In this document: positions 54,539 through 64,000 of the stretch, piece by piece
How the letters are laid out: each line of letters opens with the position of its first letter
How positions within the stretch are numbered: the stretch's first letter is position 1
Assembly (NCBI GenBank): GCA_963383645.1
Contig: OY726564.1
Coordinates: 111,577,040-111,641,039 of the forward strand
DNA from: Muscardinus avellanarius
Lineage: Eukaryota; Chordata; Mammalia; Rodentia; Gliridae
Direction of reading: 5' to 3'
Length of the DNA stretch: 64,000 bases
Translations under genes and position numbers: made by a program
Notes under the pieces: generated by a model
What the model was told of the DNA's origin: nothing
The model's input: only the letters and a program-made list of their open reading frames with translations
Database searches by the model: none

Positions 54539-54719
54539 GCCAGGTGTGGTGGCGCGCGCGTGTAATTCCCATGCTTGGGAGGTGGAGACAGGAGGATCGC
54601 GCAGATTCAAAGTCAGCCTCACTGGCTTAAAAGACCCTGTTTTCAAATAAAAATATAAAAAAAATAGGTCTGGGAATGTAGCCCGGAGGTAGAAGAACTT
54701 CCAGGAACCCCAGTACCAC

Positions 54720-54753
<34 letters not shown>

Positions 54754-54777
54754 AAGAAAGAAAGAAAGAAAGAAAAA
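54539..54777 (+). mobile_element. short-subfamily SINE with 30-A tail
   Basis: Sense copy with altered tail gaagaacttccaggaacccc, an A run of about 31 bases and (AAAG)n. Perfect TSD AAAAGTTTTCTG at 54527-54538 and 54778-54789. Confidence 0.95.
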
Positions 54778-54794
54778 AAAAGTTTTCTGAATTC

Positions 54795-55155
54795 AATACT
54801 CTTTATCATACTGCTTCCCCTCAAGCCTTTGGATTTGTGATCAATGATATGTTTTCTTATTCCTTTAGCACTTAGTGGTCCATGCCAATGAACAGACATT
54901 TTATAAAAGCTCATGTACCACTTCTTTTCTTTGAAATACAGCCTGTGTTTTCCTATTAGAGCAATATGGTATAAGGCTACCCCAGACCAGTTCATATCTC
55001 TACAGTGTCTGCAACAATAACTTGTTGTGAATACAGTGCTCCAAAATCATAGTTCAAAAATTTACTTACAAGTTTTCTATTAGTGGCTCTGAATGCCAAA
55101 CATCTCAAATTCCAGCTCTGCCTGTTACCAGAATGACTTAACTTCCCCAAGCTTT
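54795..55155. other. intronic sequence, nothing recognised
   Basis: Nothing recognised. Confidence 0.45.
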
Positions 55156-55388
55156 TATTTCATTCATTAAGGCAAAAAATATTTATTGTCTATTATGTAC
55201 AGACTGGCATATGCATTAAACAATATGGATTAACAATGCTCTCATAAAACTTATTTTATAGTGGAAAAAGACAATAACCATACTAAATAATTATGCAGCA
55301 TGTTTAAAGGTAGTATGTGCTATGGGGAAAAATAGATCAGAGAAAGGGACTAGGGAGAGACTGTGATTTTATTTTATTTTAATTTTTT

Positions 55389-55550
55389 GTGGTACTGGGG
55401 ATTGAACTCAGGGGCATTATATATCTGGGCTATCCTCCCTATCCTATTTTATTTTTTATTTGGAAACAGCATTTCAGTAAATTTATGAGGCTGGCTGCAA
55501 ACCCGTGATCCTTCTGTCTCAGCCTCTCAAGTACAGGGATTATAGATGTT
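55389..55550 (-). mobile_element. B1-ID SINE, antisense, 5'-truncated
   Basis: Antisense copy ending within tacagggattatagat; A-box end missing. Confidence 0.85.
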
Positions 55551-55564
55551 CCTTACGGTTAGAT

Positions 55565-56030
55565 ACAGATTGCCCCCTGAAGAACTCATGCATGAATACT
55601 CAGAGTTGATGTAACTAAACCGGGAGGGTTGTAATCTCATCAGTAGATAAATCCACTGTGATGGATTTACCACCACCTGCGTGGTGCCCTAGGCCTTGAG
55701 GTGCGGCTAGAGGAGCTGGGTCCCTGGGGGCGTGGCCTTAGGAACTGTGTTGTGTCTTTGAACCTCTTTGCTGGCTCGCTCTCTCACTTGGAAGGCTTCT
55801 ATGATGTAAGAGCAGAGCCCTGGCTCTCCCTCTCCTCCCTGATGTGAGAAGCACAGCCCATGTGTCCTCCCTCTCTCTGCTTCCCATCGCCATGCCCTGA
55901 GCTCCTCAGTGGTACCAGACCAACATGGACTGGCACCCTGAGATCTCCAAAACACAGAGCAAATACATCTCCCTTCCTTTGAGTTGTGTGGCTAGTTGTT
56001 TTGTATTATAGCACTGAGAATATAGACTGA
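55565..56030 (+). mobile_element. MaLR-type LTR, near full length
   Basis: Ordered MST/THE-like LTR motifs: gatggatttaccaccacctg, gctgggtccctgggggcg, ccctctctctgcttcccatc, accaacatggactggcaccc, gagcaaatacatctcccttc and gttgtgtggctagttg. It shares the ccgtgccctgagctcctca-type core with the fragment at 37445-37690. It is non-coding and interrupts an older repeat. Confidence 0.68.
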
Positions 56031-56448
56031 AACAAAGTTAAAGAAAGAGGCTAGGTCAGAGATACAAATCTGGCAATTATCAGTATATGCATAGTATTTG
56101 AATCCACAGGACTGGATGAGATCATCACTGTGATTAACGTGGATGGTAAAAGTCCCAAGACTTAAATTAAGAGGCCAGGAAAAAGAGAAAGGATGAGCAA
56201 AAGAAGCCAAAGGTGAAAAAGGGTACTTGACAAGCAAAGAAGTGATCAACGGTATCGATGTTTCTGATAGGTCAGGAGGAAGAATATGAAGATTTGCTCC
56301 TTAAAGTTACAATGGGGAATACATGTGTATTCTGACCGGCCATTTTCAGGGTGGTTGGACAAGTGAAATCATAACTGAGAAGAGTTAAGGAAGAACAGAA
56401 GGAGGGGAAACTGATGACAGAAAAAAGGAACAAAATTTTTTTTTTTTT

Positions 56449-56631
56449 GGTGGTACTGGGGTTCCTGGAAGCCCTTCTACCTCCGGGCTCCACTCCCAGA
56501 CCTATTTTTACATTTTTATTTGGAAACAGGGTCTCCTAAGCCAGCACGTGTGGCTGGCTTCGAACTTGCGCGATCCTCCTGTCTCTGCCTCCCAAGCACG
56601 GGGATTATACGCGTGCGCCACCACGCCCGGT
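56449..56631 (-). mobile_element. short-subfamily SINE, antisense
   Basis: Altered tail ggggttcctggaagccc, palindrome aagccagcacgtgtggctggctt. TSD ggaacaaa at 56427-56434 and 56632-56639. Confidence 0.95.
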
Positions 56632-56657
56632 GGAACAAAGCTTTTGAGGGACTTTTT

Positions 56658-56867
56658 TTTTTTTTTTTTGGTGGTACTGGGGGTGGAACCCAGGGGCTTT
56701 CTACCTCCCGGCTGTACTCCCAGTCCTACTTTATACTTTATTTGGAAACAGGGTCTCACTAAGTTGCTGAGAGCCTCACTAAGTAGCTGAGGCTGGCTTT
56801 GAACCTGTGCGGTCCTCCTGTCTCAGCCTCCCAAGCACGGGGATTACAAGCGTGCGCCACCAGCCCG
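56658..56867 (-). mobile_element. long-form SINE back to back with the previous one
   Basis: Antisense copy keeping the long segment and an ordinary ID tail (gggggtggaacccagg). Perfect 18-bp TSD GCTTTTGAGGGACTTTTT at 56640-56657 and 56868-56885. Confidence 0.96.
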
Positions 56868-56889
56868 GCTTTTGAGGGACTTTTTGATA

Positions 56890-57115
56890 AAGGGAAACAT
56901 CTTCCTCTGTACCACAAAGGTAATAATGCTAGCTACACATTTGTTTAAAAAAAGATTAAACAGCTATGCCCAGGACAGAGTTGCTGAATAAATGGTAGCA
57001 ATTAGGCTGGTGGCAAGGAGAACTGCTATGTTCTTTTTTCAAATACCCCATCTGGTCCATCATCAGGAATAAATAGAGAGCTGCCTGGGTGCTGGATGGG
57101 GTCTGACTCACTACT
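56890..57115. other. intronic sequence, nothing recognised
   Basis: Nothing recognised. Confidence 0.45.
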
Positions 57116-57120
57116 AAATT

Positions 57121-57425
<305 letters not shown>

Positions 57426-57603
57426 ACTACTCAACTCTTATGGATTCTTAGAATCATTGCCTTCTTGAGAATGATCCATTTTCTATAGGTGCCCAAACCT
57501 CACCAATTTACCAGTTTTTCATACTTGCTTCTCCTTTTGTTAAGCCAGATGTACCAGTGTACTTTGCAAAATCTCACAAATAGAACTCACAAAGAACCGA
57601 AAT

Positions 57604-57605
<2 letters not shown>

Positions 57606-57641
<36 letters not shown>
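57606..57641. repeat. poly(A) run of about 36
   Basis: Homopolymer A with no SINE or LINE body recognised on its left. Confidence 0.95.
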
Positions 57642-57644
<3 letters not shown>

Positions 57645-57646
<2 letters not shown>

Positions 57647-58140
57647 GAGTAAAAAGTGATTAAGCTCCCTGTTCCCTCCCTGAATCCATGAGGCAGAGTG
57701 AGCTACACAGTCACGCAGGGGCTGGCTGGCGGAACGCTGGACCCTGACCAGGATACAAGGCCACCCATGCAGGGAAGCAGCAGCCAAGAAAGGGGAATCA
57801 GCGCATGATAAGAAAGGAGGAGCCCGCGCGGAGCGATGCCCTGGCCACAGGGGGAGGTGTGTGCGCGCAAGAGGGAGGCTGGCGACGCGGACATGTTGTC
57901 CAAATGGGTGGATATAGAAAGCCCAATGGAGGCTTGGCTTTTCACTGTGAGAAAAGGATGCTACAAAGAGGAGAAAGAGTTAATAATAATAAGATTAATA
58001 ATCTGGTGTTGGGTTGGAATTAGAAGTACTGCTATGAATCTGCACATCTTCCTTTCTAGGAATTTAAGAAAATCTCTGTTTGACCATCAGCTGATAACCA
58101 AATAGAGGTTGCGGTGACCAAAGCTGACGAAGAATAGTCT
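57645..58140. other. intronic sequence, CpG-dense at 57798-57895
   Basis: About a dozen CpGs in 100 bp (cccgcgcggagcgatg, gtgtgcgcgcaag, ggcgacgcggac) with no repeat recognised. Open frames overlap it on both strands without known similarity. Confidence 0.45.
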
Positions 58141-58144
58141 TTCC

Positions 58145-58430
58145 AGAATTAGTTTAGAAAGGTGCCCAGCAAGCAACTTACAGTAAAAAGCAACATCAGA
58201 CAAATGTGTAGAAACAGATTTGCAGAGGCTGAAGGTAAGGGTGATGGGAAGTGACTTCTAATGGGTACAGGGTTCCTTTCTGGACAGATGGGAATGCTCT
58301 GAAATTAAATGGCCCTGATGGCTGTACAGCTCATATATACATAAAAACTCACTGAACTGTACATCCTTAAGGGGTGGACTTTATAGTGTGTGGATTTTAT
58401 CTCAATAAAAAGAAAAATACAGATGCAAAT
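58145..58430 (+). mobile_element. old L1 3' UTR
   Basis: Ordered old-L1 end motifs: gcagaggctgaaggtaaggg, tctaatgggtacagggttcc, aaaactcactgaactgtaca and ggattttatctcaataaaaa. Confidence 0.82.
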
Positions 58431-58434
58431 GTGT

Positions 58435-58985
58435 GTTTATAGGGCACACACGTACATGCATGTAGTACAGCCTTCCCCAGCTCTGGCCAACAAGATGACT
58501 TGCAAGCAAGGGCACCCAAAAGCAACAATCCTGCCGAGTGCCCAAGGATCGACTTCTTATCACTTTAATTAAAGAAACAGGGCTTTTTTGAAACATGGCT
58601 GATTTAAAGATGGGAAAGAGAAATAAGCCTGGAACATCTTTTTTTATGCCCAAAGAAAGGCCATGTTCAGAAAATGATAGCATATGTCTAACGGGCGCAG
58701 GAGCCAGCTTGAAGGCTCCGCACTGGCCAAGGGGGACCGTTTAGGCACTAAAATGAATGATGCTGGGGAGATACTGGCATCGTTTGCTAGTGATGATGTT
58801 AATATAGTCCACGGACTGTAACAAGAATTTATAAGTCTATACAGATTTGAAAAAGTGATGACTAAACTGAAAGTCTGACTCAAAATGGAACATTTACACG
58901 GTTACAAAGTATCTCCATACAAAACATTAATTACAAAGGGTAAAAGGAACTTCATCGCAAAGAAACCTGGTAGAAAACACCTTGT
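58435..58985. other. intronic sequence, nothing recognised
   Basis: Nothing recognised. Confidence 0.45.
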
Positions 58986-58989
58986 TTTA

Positions 58990-59560
58990 TGTGGTTGAAG
59001 TGATGACCATTTATCATGGGAAAAACTGAACCGGTACGCTACCTTACAGGCAGAGATGGGAACAGATTGTCCCCCCTGTGTTATTTCTGCCAAAGACACA
59101 AAACCTGAAACTAACCAAGACAGAACATCACACAAACCTGAACTGAAGGACAGATGGCTGACCTATAATCTTCAAAAGTACCAAGGTGAGGAAAGTGCAG
59201 GAAAGAGGGAGAAGCTGCTCCAGACTGGAAAAATAATAAAAGACATTATAATTAACTGAAACAAGAAATTCTGAACTGGATCCTTTTTCTATAAAGGACA
59301 TGAACTGGACAATTAGTGAGACTGGACTGATGTCCAAGCCTCAGGTAGCAGCGACGCACCAATGTTAATTTACTGATTTGAATGTTGTATTACGGTATAT
59401 GGCAGGATATTCTTGTTTATAAGAAAAACATCCTAAGGTGTTTAGGGGTAATGCAGCATCATGTCAGCAAATTACTCTCAAAATAGTTGAGAAAAACAAA
59501 ATTCTGTACTTGGACCTTTCCTGTAAGCTTGAGATTGTTAAAAAAAAATCTATAATATAT
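58990..59560 (+). mobile_element. old L1-type 3' region
   Basis: Ordered motifs familiar from old L1 3' ends: aaaaataataaaagacatta, tggacaattagtgagactgg, ggtgtttaggggtaatgcag and gacctttcctgtaagcttga. Confidence 0.65.
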
Positions 59561-59564
59561 GGAA

Positions 59565-60245
59565 ATATATGCATATGTATATAAATTTAACAGTATCATT
59601 TTGTCTGCTGAACCTAATAATAAAAATTGAGTTTCAAAAGGTTATTAAGTTTGTCCTATGTGCTGGTAACAAGGAGACTATCACCATAAACTCTAAAAAT
59701 AGGTTCCCTGGTATGAAATAACCTAAACACTGGAGATAAATGTAGAAGGCTAGATGTACTTACAAATATTCACTCACAAAGCAATTTTCTTATCTAACAC
59801 AGCTGGCAAAATTCCTAGATGTAAGTTTCTTTTTATATAACACTTTTTAAAAAAAGAGCCCTCGGCAACACTTTAAAAGTATACTGATATATTCTTTTTA
59901 AAAAAGGAAATGTAAAGTAACTAGACAACCATATCTTGAGGAGAATTTTTTAATGTCCCTGTTACAGGTAAAGTGCTACATGATTATGGGTAATTTCCCA
60001 GAGTATTTAGTTTACATTCTTAAACTTTTTATTTTTTAGTAATAAAAAGTGGGAGTCTAATAGAGGTGAACACTACCCCAAAACTTTGTAAATAAAGAAA
60101 AGAGCCTTTGCACTTAAGGAATTTATCATGAAAATATTTTATGACTAAAAGTACTTCCCAGAAGAAGGAAATGGTAGGAATAGAAATCTTTTTTTAAAAA
60201 AAAATACAGACCTTTCTTTAGGGTTTATAGGCATTAAAAGTTTAA
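59565..60245. other. AT-rich intronic sequence, nothing recognised
   Basis: Nothing recognised. Confidence 0.45.
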
Positions 60246-60250
60246 TATTA

Positions 60251-60424
60251 TTTGGACATGCCAAAGTTTGTAATCTTAGTACTTGGGAGGCCGAGACAGG
60301 AGAATCAGACGTTTGGCAGCCTCAGCAACTCAGTGCCTAGCAAGACCCTGTTTCCAAAGAAAAAGTAAAAAGGGCTAGGGGTATAGCTCAAAGGTAGAAT
60401 GTCCCTGGGTCCATCACCAGTACT
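60251..60424 (+). mobile_element. B1-ID SINE, sense, old
   Basis: Starts tttggacatgccaaagtttg and ends with the ID tail gggtccatcaccagtac. Confidence 0.83.
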
Positions 60425-60429
60425 TAACC

Positions 60430-61155
60430 CCTCAAAGTTCCTATTAGGGCAAGCCAATTTTTGAAAGAAGTGAGACTTCACAGGGAACTCAAAGAGGTCC
60501 TTCCAAACTTTCCCATAAACATATTCTAGAGACGAAGACATTTCACCTGACCTGCCTTCCTCTCCCCTGGGACAGAATTACAGTGTAGTTCTACGGCTGC
60601 CCCAGCTTCTCCCAGCTCCCTCCCAATTTTCTCTTCCAGGCATTTTCCATAATCCATTTCTAATATATTTAATCCTGTCTTGGCCCGGCTTCTCAGAGGA
60701 TCCAAATTAACACGGCTTTATCAAGACTACTGAGTTAATTATATTGGCATGGTGTGATCAGAGCTCAGTGTGGCTAAGACATAGAAAAGGAAAATATCAG
60801 AGACAGCTTTTCCCCTCAGAGGCCAAATGCAGTGCAGAATAAATTCAACCAGATGTTGTTCACAGTATGATCCATAATCGTAATCTAAACCTAAGAAAGC
60901 ATTTTAAGAATGACCATATTATATAATTTTGAGTTTTACAACATGACAGTATGAGAGATGTAGTGATGGTACTACAGTGAAGTGGCTTAACACAGCTCTT
61001 ACCCCAGACTTACTTCTTGGTGTATGACAAAGGCAGCTGAAACCTGCTTACTTAACAAAAATCCCCAACACAGGACAAGTTTATTAACCACAGCCCTCAT
61101 GTTGTGCGCTCATCTCCTGCCTTGTTACACTCTAGAAATCACTGTGGGCTGAGTG
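60430..61155. other. intronic sequence, nothing recognised
   Basis: Nothing recognised. Confidence 0.45.
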
Positions 61156-61159
61156 GGTA

Positions 61160-61290
61160 GGACGAGCTTCACAGAGGAGACGGGCAACTGAGATTTGGAC
61201 AGATGGGAAGGAGGAGGAGGGCAATTCAGATTCACATTCTTCCTGGGGGGAAAGCAGGAAGAGGTCTGATTAAGAAGGAGGCTTCAAAAT
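61160..61290 (+). mobile_element. possible ancient L2/MER-type fragment
   Basis: gagcttcacagaggagacgg and gagatttggacagatgggaa resemble the same old repeat as at 6.8 kb; short and weak. Confidence 0.35.
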
Positions 61291-61294
61291 TATA

Positions 61295-62080
61295 AAGGAA
61301 TTGCCAACTGGCAATTAAGAGCCAGGAGGAAAGGAATCATAATTCTGTAACATAAATAATTCACTCAGGAATAACTAAGAGTTTATTGTTTAGGTTGTTT
61401 AAGACATTTGAACTTTAATGTAGAAATAGATCTCAACAGTGAGAAAAAGCATAAATTTAAGAGGAGCCATAGATATCATTTTATTTGAACAGTTCCTGTG
61501 TTTTGTCTTTGAGATTAGATTCCTCCTCCCTTTCTTCACTGTTTTCTTCCTCAAAGAGTAACACTGTTTTTACAAAGGTGACTGTCACCAGACCCTTGGA
61601 ATCTACACCTATCCCTTACACCTCATTTGGTCCATGTCTAATCATCTCCATACCCCACCCTTCCTCTTCTGTATCCTAGTAGTAGTACAATGGTTTCAAT
61701 CAGCCTTTCAGTTGAGAGACTGTCAGGTCCACAGAAACCACAGATGTATCTCAAGCAAAGCTCTTCTGGGCCATGCGCCCAGAGAAGTTTGAGAGATCTC
61801 TTCCAGTCCTCCTGAGAGCATTACCAATCACTCATTCGCTTTCCAGGACCCCAGCTTCACTAACCTGACCTTTGAAAATTGCTAAAGCCTCAGAAGAAAA
61901 TCTGTATTTTAAAATCATATTATATCTTCTCAGTTGAGCTCTGACTCAGAAGTTTATCCCACTGTATGTATATCAAAGAGAGGACCAAAAGAAAAAAACT
62001 CAGAGTAATCCCTCCAACATGACCTTAGCAATACTAGAAAATATAATAAAAAATGTTGAAGTCTTATAAGCAAAAGCTAA
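61295..62080. other. intronic sequence, nothing recognised
   Basis: Nothing recognised. Confidence 0.45.
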
Positions 62081-62087
62081 GTACTAA

Positions 62088-62237
62088 GCTAACTTCCAAG
62101 CACTTGGGAAGCAGAGACAGGGGGATCACGCAGGTCAAAGCCAGCCACCCTGGCTTAAGAGAGCCTGTTTCCAAAACTAAAATAGGGTTGGGAGTGTAGC
62201 CCAGAGATAGAAGGGCTTCAGGAACTCCAGTACCACC
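62088..62237 (+). mobile_element. short-subfamily SINE, 5'-truncated
   Basis: Begins within the B1 half (ccaagcacttgggaagc). It has the palindrome aagccagccaccctggctta and the altered tail gaagggcttcaggaactcc. Confidence 0.9.
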
Positions 62238-62273
62238 AAAAAAATAAAAAAATAAAAATGGGTCTCAAAGGAT

Positions 62274-62342
62274 GGGGCTAGGGGTGTGCTAGAGTGGTAG
62301 AGTGTGTGCTCAGCATGTGCAAGGCTCTGGATTCAGTCATCA
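62274..62342 (+). mobile_element. solitary ID element
   Basis: ggggctaggggtgtgctagagt, tggtagagtgtgtgctcagca and tgcaaggctctggattcagtc; closer to the general rodent ID than to the composite SINE tail. Confidence 0.85.
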
Positions 62343-62346
62343 GTGA

Positions 62347-62414
<68 letters not shown>

Positions 62415-62595
62415 GAGAAAGAAAGGGAAAGAGAGAGAGAGAGAGAAAGAAAGGAAGAAAGAAAGAAAGAAGAGAGAAAGAGAGAAAGAAAGGAAGGAAG
62501 GAAGGAAGGAAGGGAAAGGAAGGAAGGAGAAAGAAAGAAGAAAGAGAGAAAGAGAAAGAAAGGAAGGAAGGAAGGGAAAGAAAGGAAGGAAGAGT
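62343..62595. repeat. (GAAA)n/(GGAA)n purine microsatellite
   Basis: About 250 bp of purine-only repeats growing from the ID tail. Long open frames of Lys/Glu/Arg across it are artefacts. Confidence 0.97.
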
Positions 62596-62599
62596 CAAA

Positions 62600-62825
62600 G
62601 AGATCTCCTTTATTCCATCTATGCCCCAAACCTGAGTTTACTGTGGAAGAAAATACCATCATCCAGAGTTTTTATAATCTGTATACACAAGGTCTAAAAT
62701 TCTATTAAAATTATGAGGCCCTGAAAGAAAATATGAACAATTAAGTAAAAATTAAGAGACAGTAGAAAACAGAAAAAATCTATAGGTGATCAGATATTAG
62801 ACCTCATCAGAGTTGAATCTTAAAA
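62600..62825. other. intronic sequence, nothing recognised
   Basis: Nothing recognised. Confidence 0.4.
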
Positions 62826-62829
62826 TATG

Positions 62830-63258
62830 TTGACATACATGGTATCTATCAAAACTGATCAGATTACAATAGAATTACTACTCAGTGATGAAAACCACTA
62901 CTGAAATACTCAACTACATGGATAAATCTAAAGCATTATGCTATGCTGAGGAAGCCAAAGGCAAGACAGTGCATACTGTGATCCATTTTTACTAAGTTCT
63001 GGAAAATGAACACTTATCTACAATGACAGCAGATACGTAGCTGTCTAGGATCAGGCACAGAAGGAAGAGCTGGCTGCCAAGGACCAGGAGGGAACACTTT
63101 TGAAGTCTTATCAATGTCTGGTGTCCTCACTGTAGTATATTCCAATTGTGACTGCATAAATGTATACACATGCCAACAATGATCAAGATGGATGTTTAGG
63201 GTGGCTACAGTTTATATATGTCAATTATGCATGCATCTTGCTGATTTTAAAAATTAAA
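62830..63258 (+). mobile_element. old L1 3' UTR
   Basis: Ordered old-L1 motifs: actacatggataaatctaaag, ccaaaggcaagacagtgca, ctgtctaggatcaggcacag and tcaattatgcatgcatcttg, ending aaaattaaagcc. Confidence 0.72.
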
Positions 63259-63300
63259 GCCTCACCTCAGGAAAAGAGAAACATGCTCTGTAAAGATACA

Positions 63301-63504
63301 GGTACCTAGGCACAGTGGTATACACCTGTGATACCAATATTTGGAAGGCTGACACAGAAGGGTTATAGGTTTGCAGCCAGCCTCATTAACTTAGTGAGGC
63401 TCCTGCAACTAAGAGAAAGCTTGTTTCAATATAAAAAATAAAATAAAATAAAATAGGTCTTATCATATAGCTCAGGGGTAGAACTTTGCTGTGTTCTATC
63501 TCTT

Positions 63505-63549
<45 letters not shown>
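63301..63549 (+). mobile_element. B1-ID SINE with (CA)n tail inside TSDs
   Basis: Sense copy with short TSD AAGATACA at 63293-63300 and 63550-63557 enclosing the (CA)n tract at 63508-63550. Confidence 0.88.

Positions 63550-63550
<1 letters not shown>
63508..63550. repeat. (CA)n microsatellite
   Basis: About 21 CA units ending the SINE. Confidence 0.96.
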
Positions 63551-63551
<1 letters not shown>

Positions 63552-63557
63552 GATACA

Positions 63558-63800
63558 TCTAAAGCAGTATTTAGGAGCAATTTGTAGACTTTGATATATC
63601 CATTAGAATGTTAAAAAGGCTAAAAATTCACTAACTTACATATCTGTCTTAAAAAGCTAAAAATAAATGAAAACAAAGGATATAAACATAAGATCAGGTA
63701 AATCAATGAAATTAGTAAACAAATATATGCTATATAAATCAGCAAAGCCAAAATTGGTTCTTTGAAGAATCTAATAAAGTTGATAAACTTGCTTCAATGC
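63558..63800 (+). mobile_element. old L1 ORF2 fragment, sense
   Basis: Ordered ORF2 motifs: ctaaagcagtatttaggagc, aaagctaaaaataaatgaaa, agcaaagccaaaattggttc and taataaagttgataaactt. Confidence 0.75.
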
Positions 63801-63911
63801 AATTCCAATCAAAATAGTAGAAGTTTCTTTTCTTCTGTGTGCATGTGTTTGTATGACTTTGAACTCATTAGAGGTTTAACTATAATACACCAATAAAAGT
63901 GTTAAAAATAA

Positions 63912-64000
63912 AACCAGGAGTGATGGCATACCCTGTAATCCCAGTATTTGAGAGGCTGAGACAGGAAGATTACAGGTTTGCAGCAGCCTCACCAATTCAG
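63912..64000 (+). mobile_element. B1-ID SINE, cut by the window end
   Basis: Sense B1 half from aaccaggagtgatggcat; continues beyond the window. Confidence 0.85.

Larger units (their letters stand above)
55160..56300 (+). mobile_element. ancient L2/MER-type repeat, interrupted
   Basis: Two arms carry ordered motifs of the same old repeat as at 6.8-7.7 kb. Arm 55160-55370 reads atttattgtctattatgtac, gctctcataaaacttatttt, tagtggaaaaagacaataac and gtgctatggggaaaaatag. Arm 56035-56300 reads gatacaaatctggcaattat, aggactggatgagatcatca, agtgatcaacggtatcgatg and ctgataggtcaggaggaag. A SINE and an LTR lie between. The family name is uncertain. Confidence 0.5.

Noticed and set aside
55707..55955. An 82-codon minus-strand frame.
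   Set aside because: It lies in the MaLR-type LTR, antisense to it, and is non-coding.
62294..62708. Lys/Glu/Arg-rich frames of over 100 codons.
   Set aside because: They translate a (GAAA)n/(GGAA)n microsatellite.

Overview
This window is mammalian nuclear DNA, almost certainly rodent. The commonest sequence is a composite SINE: a 7SL-derived B1 half joined to an ID-like, tRNA-derived tail with an A-rich or (CA)n end. About 60 full or partial copies are visible. B1-plus-ID composites of this kind (B1-dID) are established for the squirrel-related rodents (Sciuromorpha: squirrels, mountain beaver, dormice). The tail here reads CTCAGAGGTAGAA rather than the CTCAGTGGT that I remember for ground squirrels, so a dormouse or mountain-beaver-like genome is possible. 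That is inference.

The only cellular gene I can support is RABGAP1L, a TBC-domain Rab GTPase-activating protein, on the minus strand. Three consecutive phase-0 coding exons are present: 33071-33145, 15752-15877 and 13814-13957. Together they give 115 uninterrupted codons from the middle of the TBC domain, including the YCQGQ glutamine-finger motif, with GT/AG borders wherever both can be read. Everything else is intron of this gene: at least 13.8 kb downstream of the last exon seen, 1.8 kb and 17.2 kb between the exons, and at least 30.8 kb upstream. I did not find the flanking exons, nor the intronless GPR52 gene that sits inside the human RABGAP1L locus.

Layout: 1-13.8 kb is intron with SINEs, an old antisense L1 scrap (about 1.2-1.7 kb) and old L2/MIR remnants. 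13.8-15.9 kb carries two exons, with a SINE ending just beyond the splice donor of one of them. 16-28.7 kb is SINE-dense intron with an unassigned CpG-retaining block at about 17.9-18.4 kb. 28.7-32.0 kb is an unusual retrotransposed unit: an L1 5' end and ORF1 joined to an old antisense L1 and a short 3' end, bounded by a perfect 15-bp target-site duplication (TSD). 33.1 kb is the third exon. 35.0-46.4 kb is LINE-rich: an antisense L1; an L1 whose 3' UTR holds a roughly 0.55-kb G-rich minisatellite and which appears inverted; and a well-preserved 5'-inverted (twin-primed) L1 with a 17-bp TSD. 46.4-64 kb holds old L1, MIR, L2-type and MaLR LTR remnants, an older L1 5' end with decayed ORF1 (about 50.8-52.8 kb), and more SINEs.

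No CRISPR array, operon, tRNA gene or novel coding system is visible. The most interesting signals are in the retroelements: a young SINE subfamily defined by a new internal palindrome, the chimeric ORF1-only L1 unit, two inverted L1s, and the L1 3'-UTR minisatellite. Family names for old repeats are from recognition of motifs, not from a database search.
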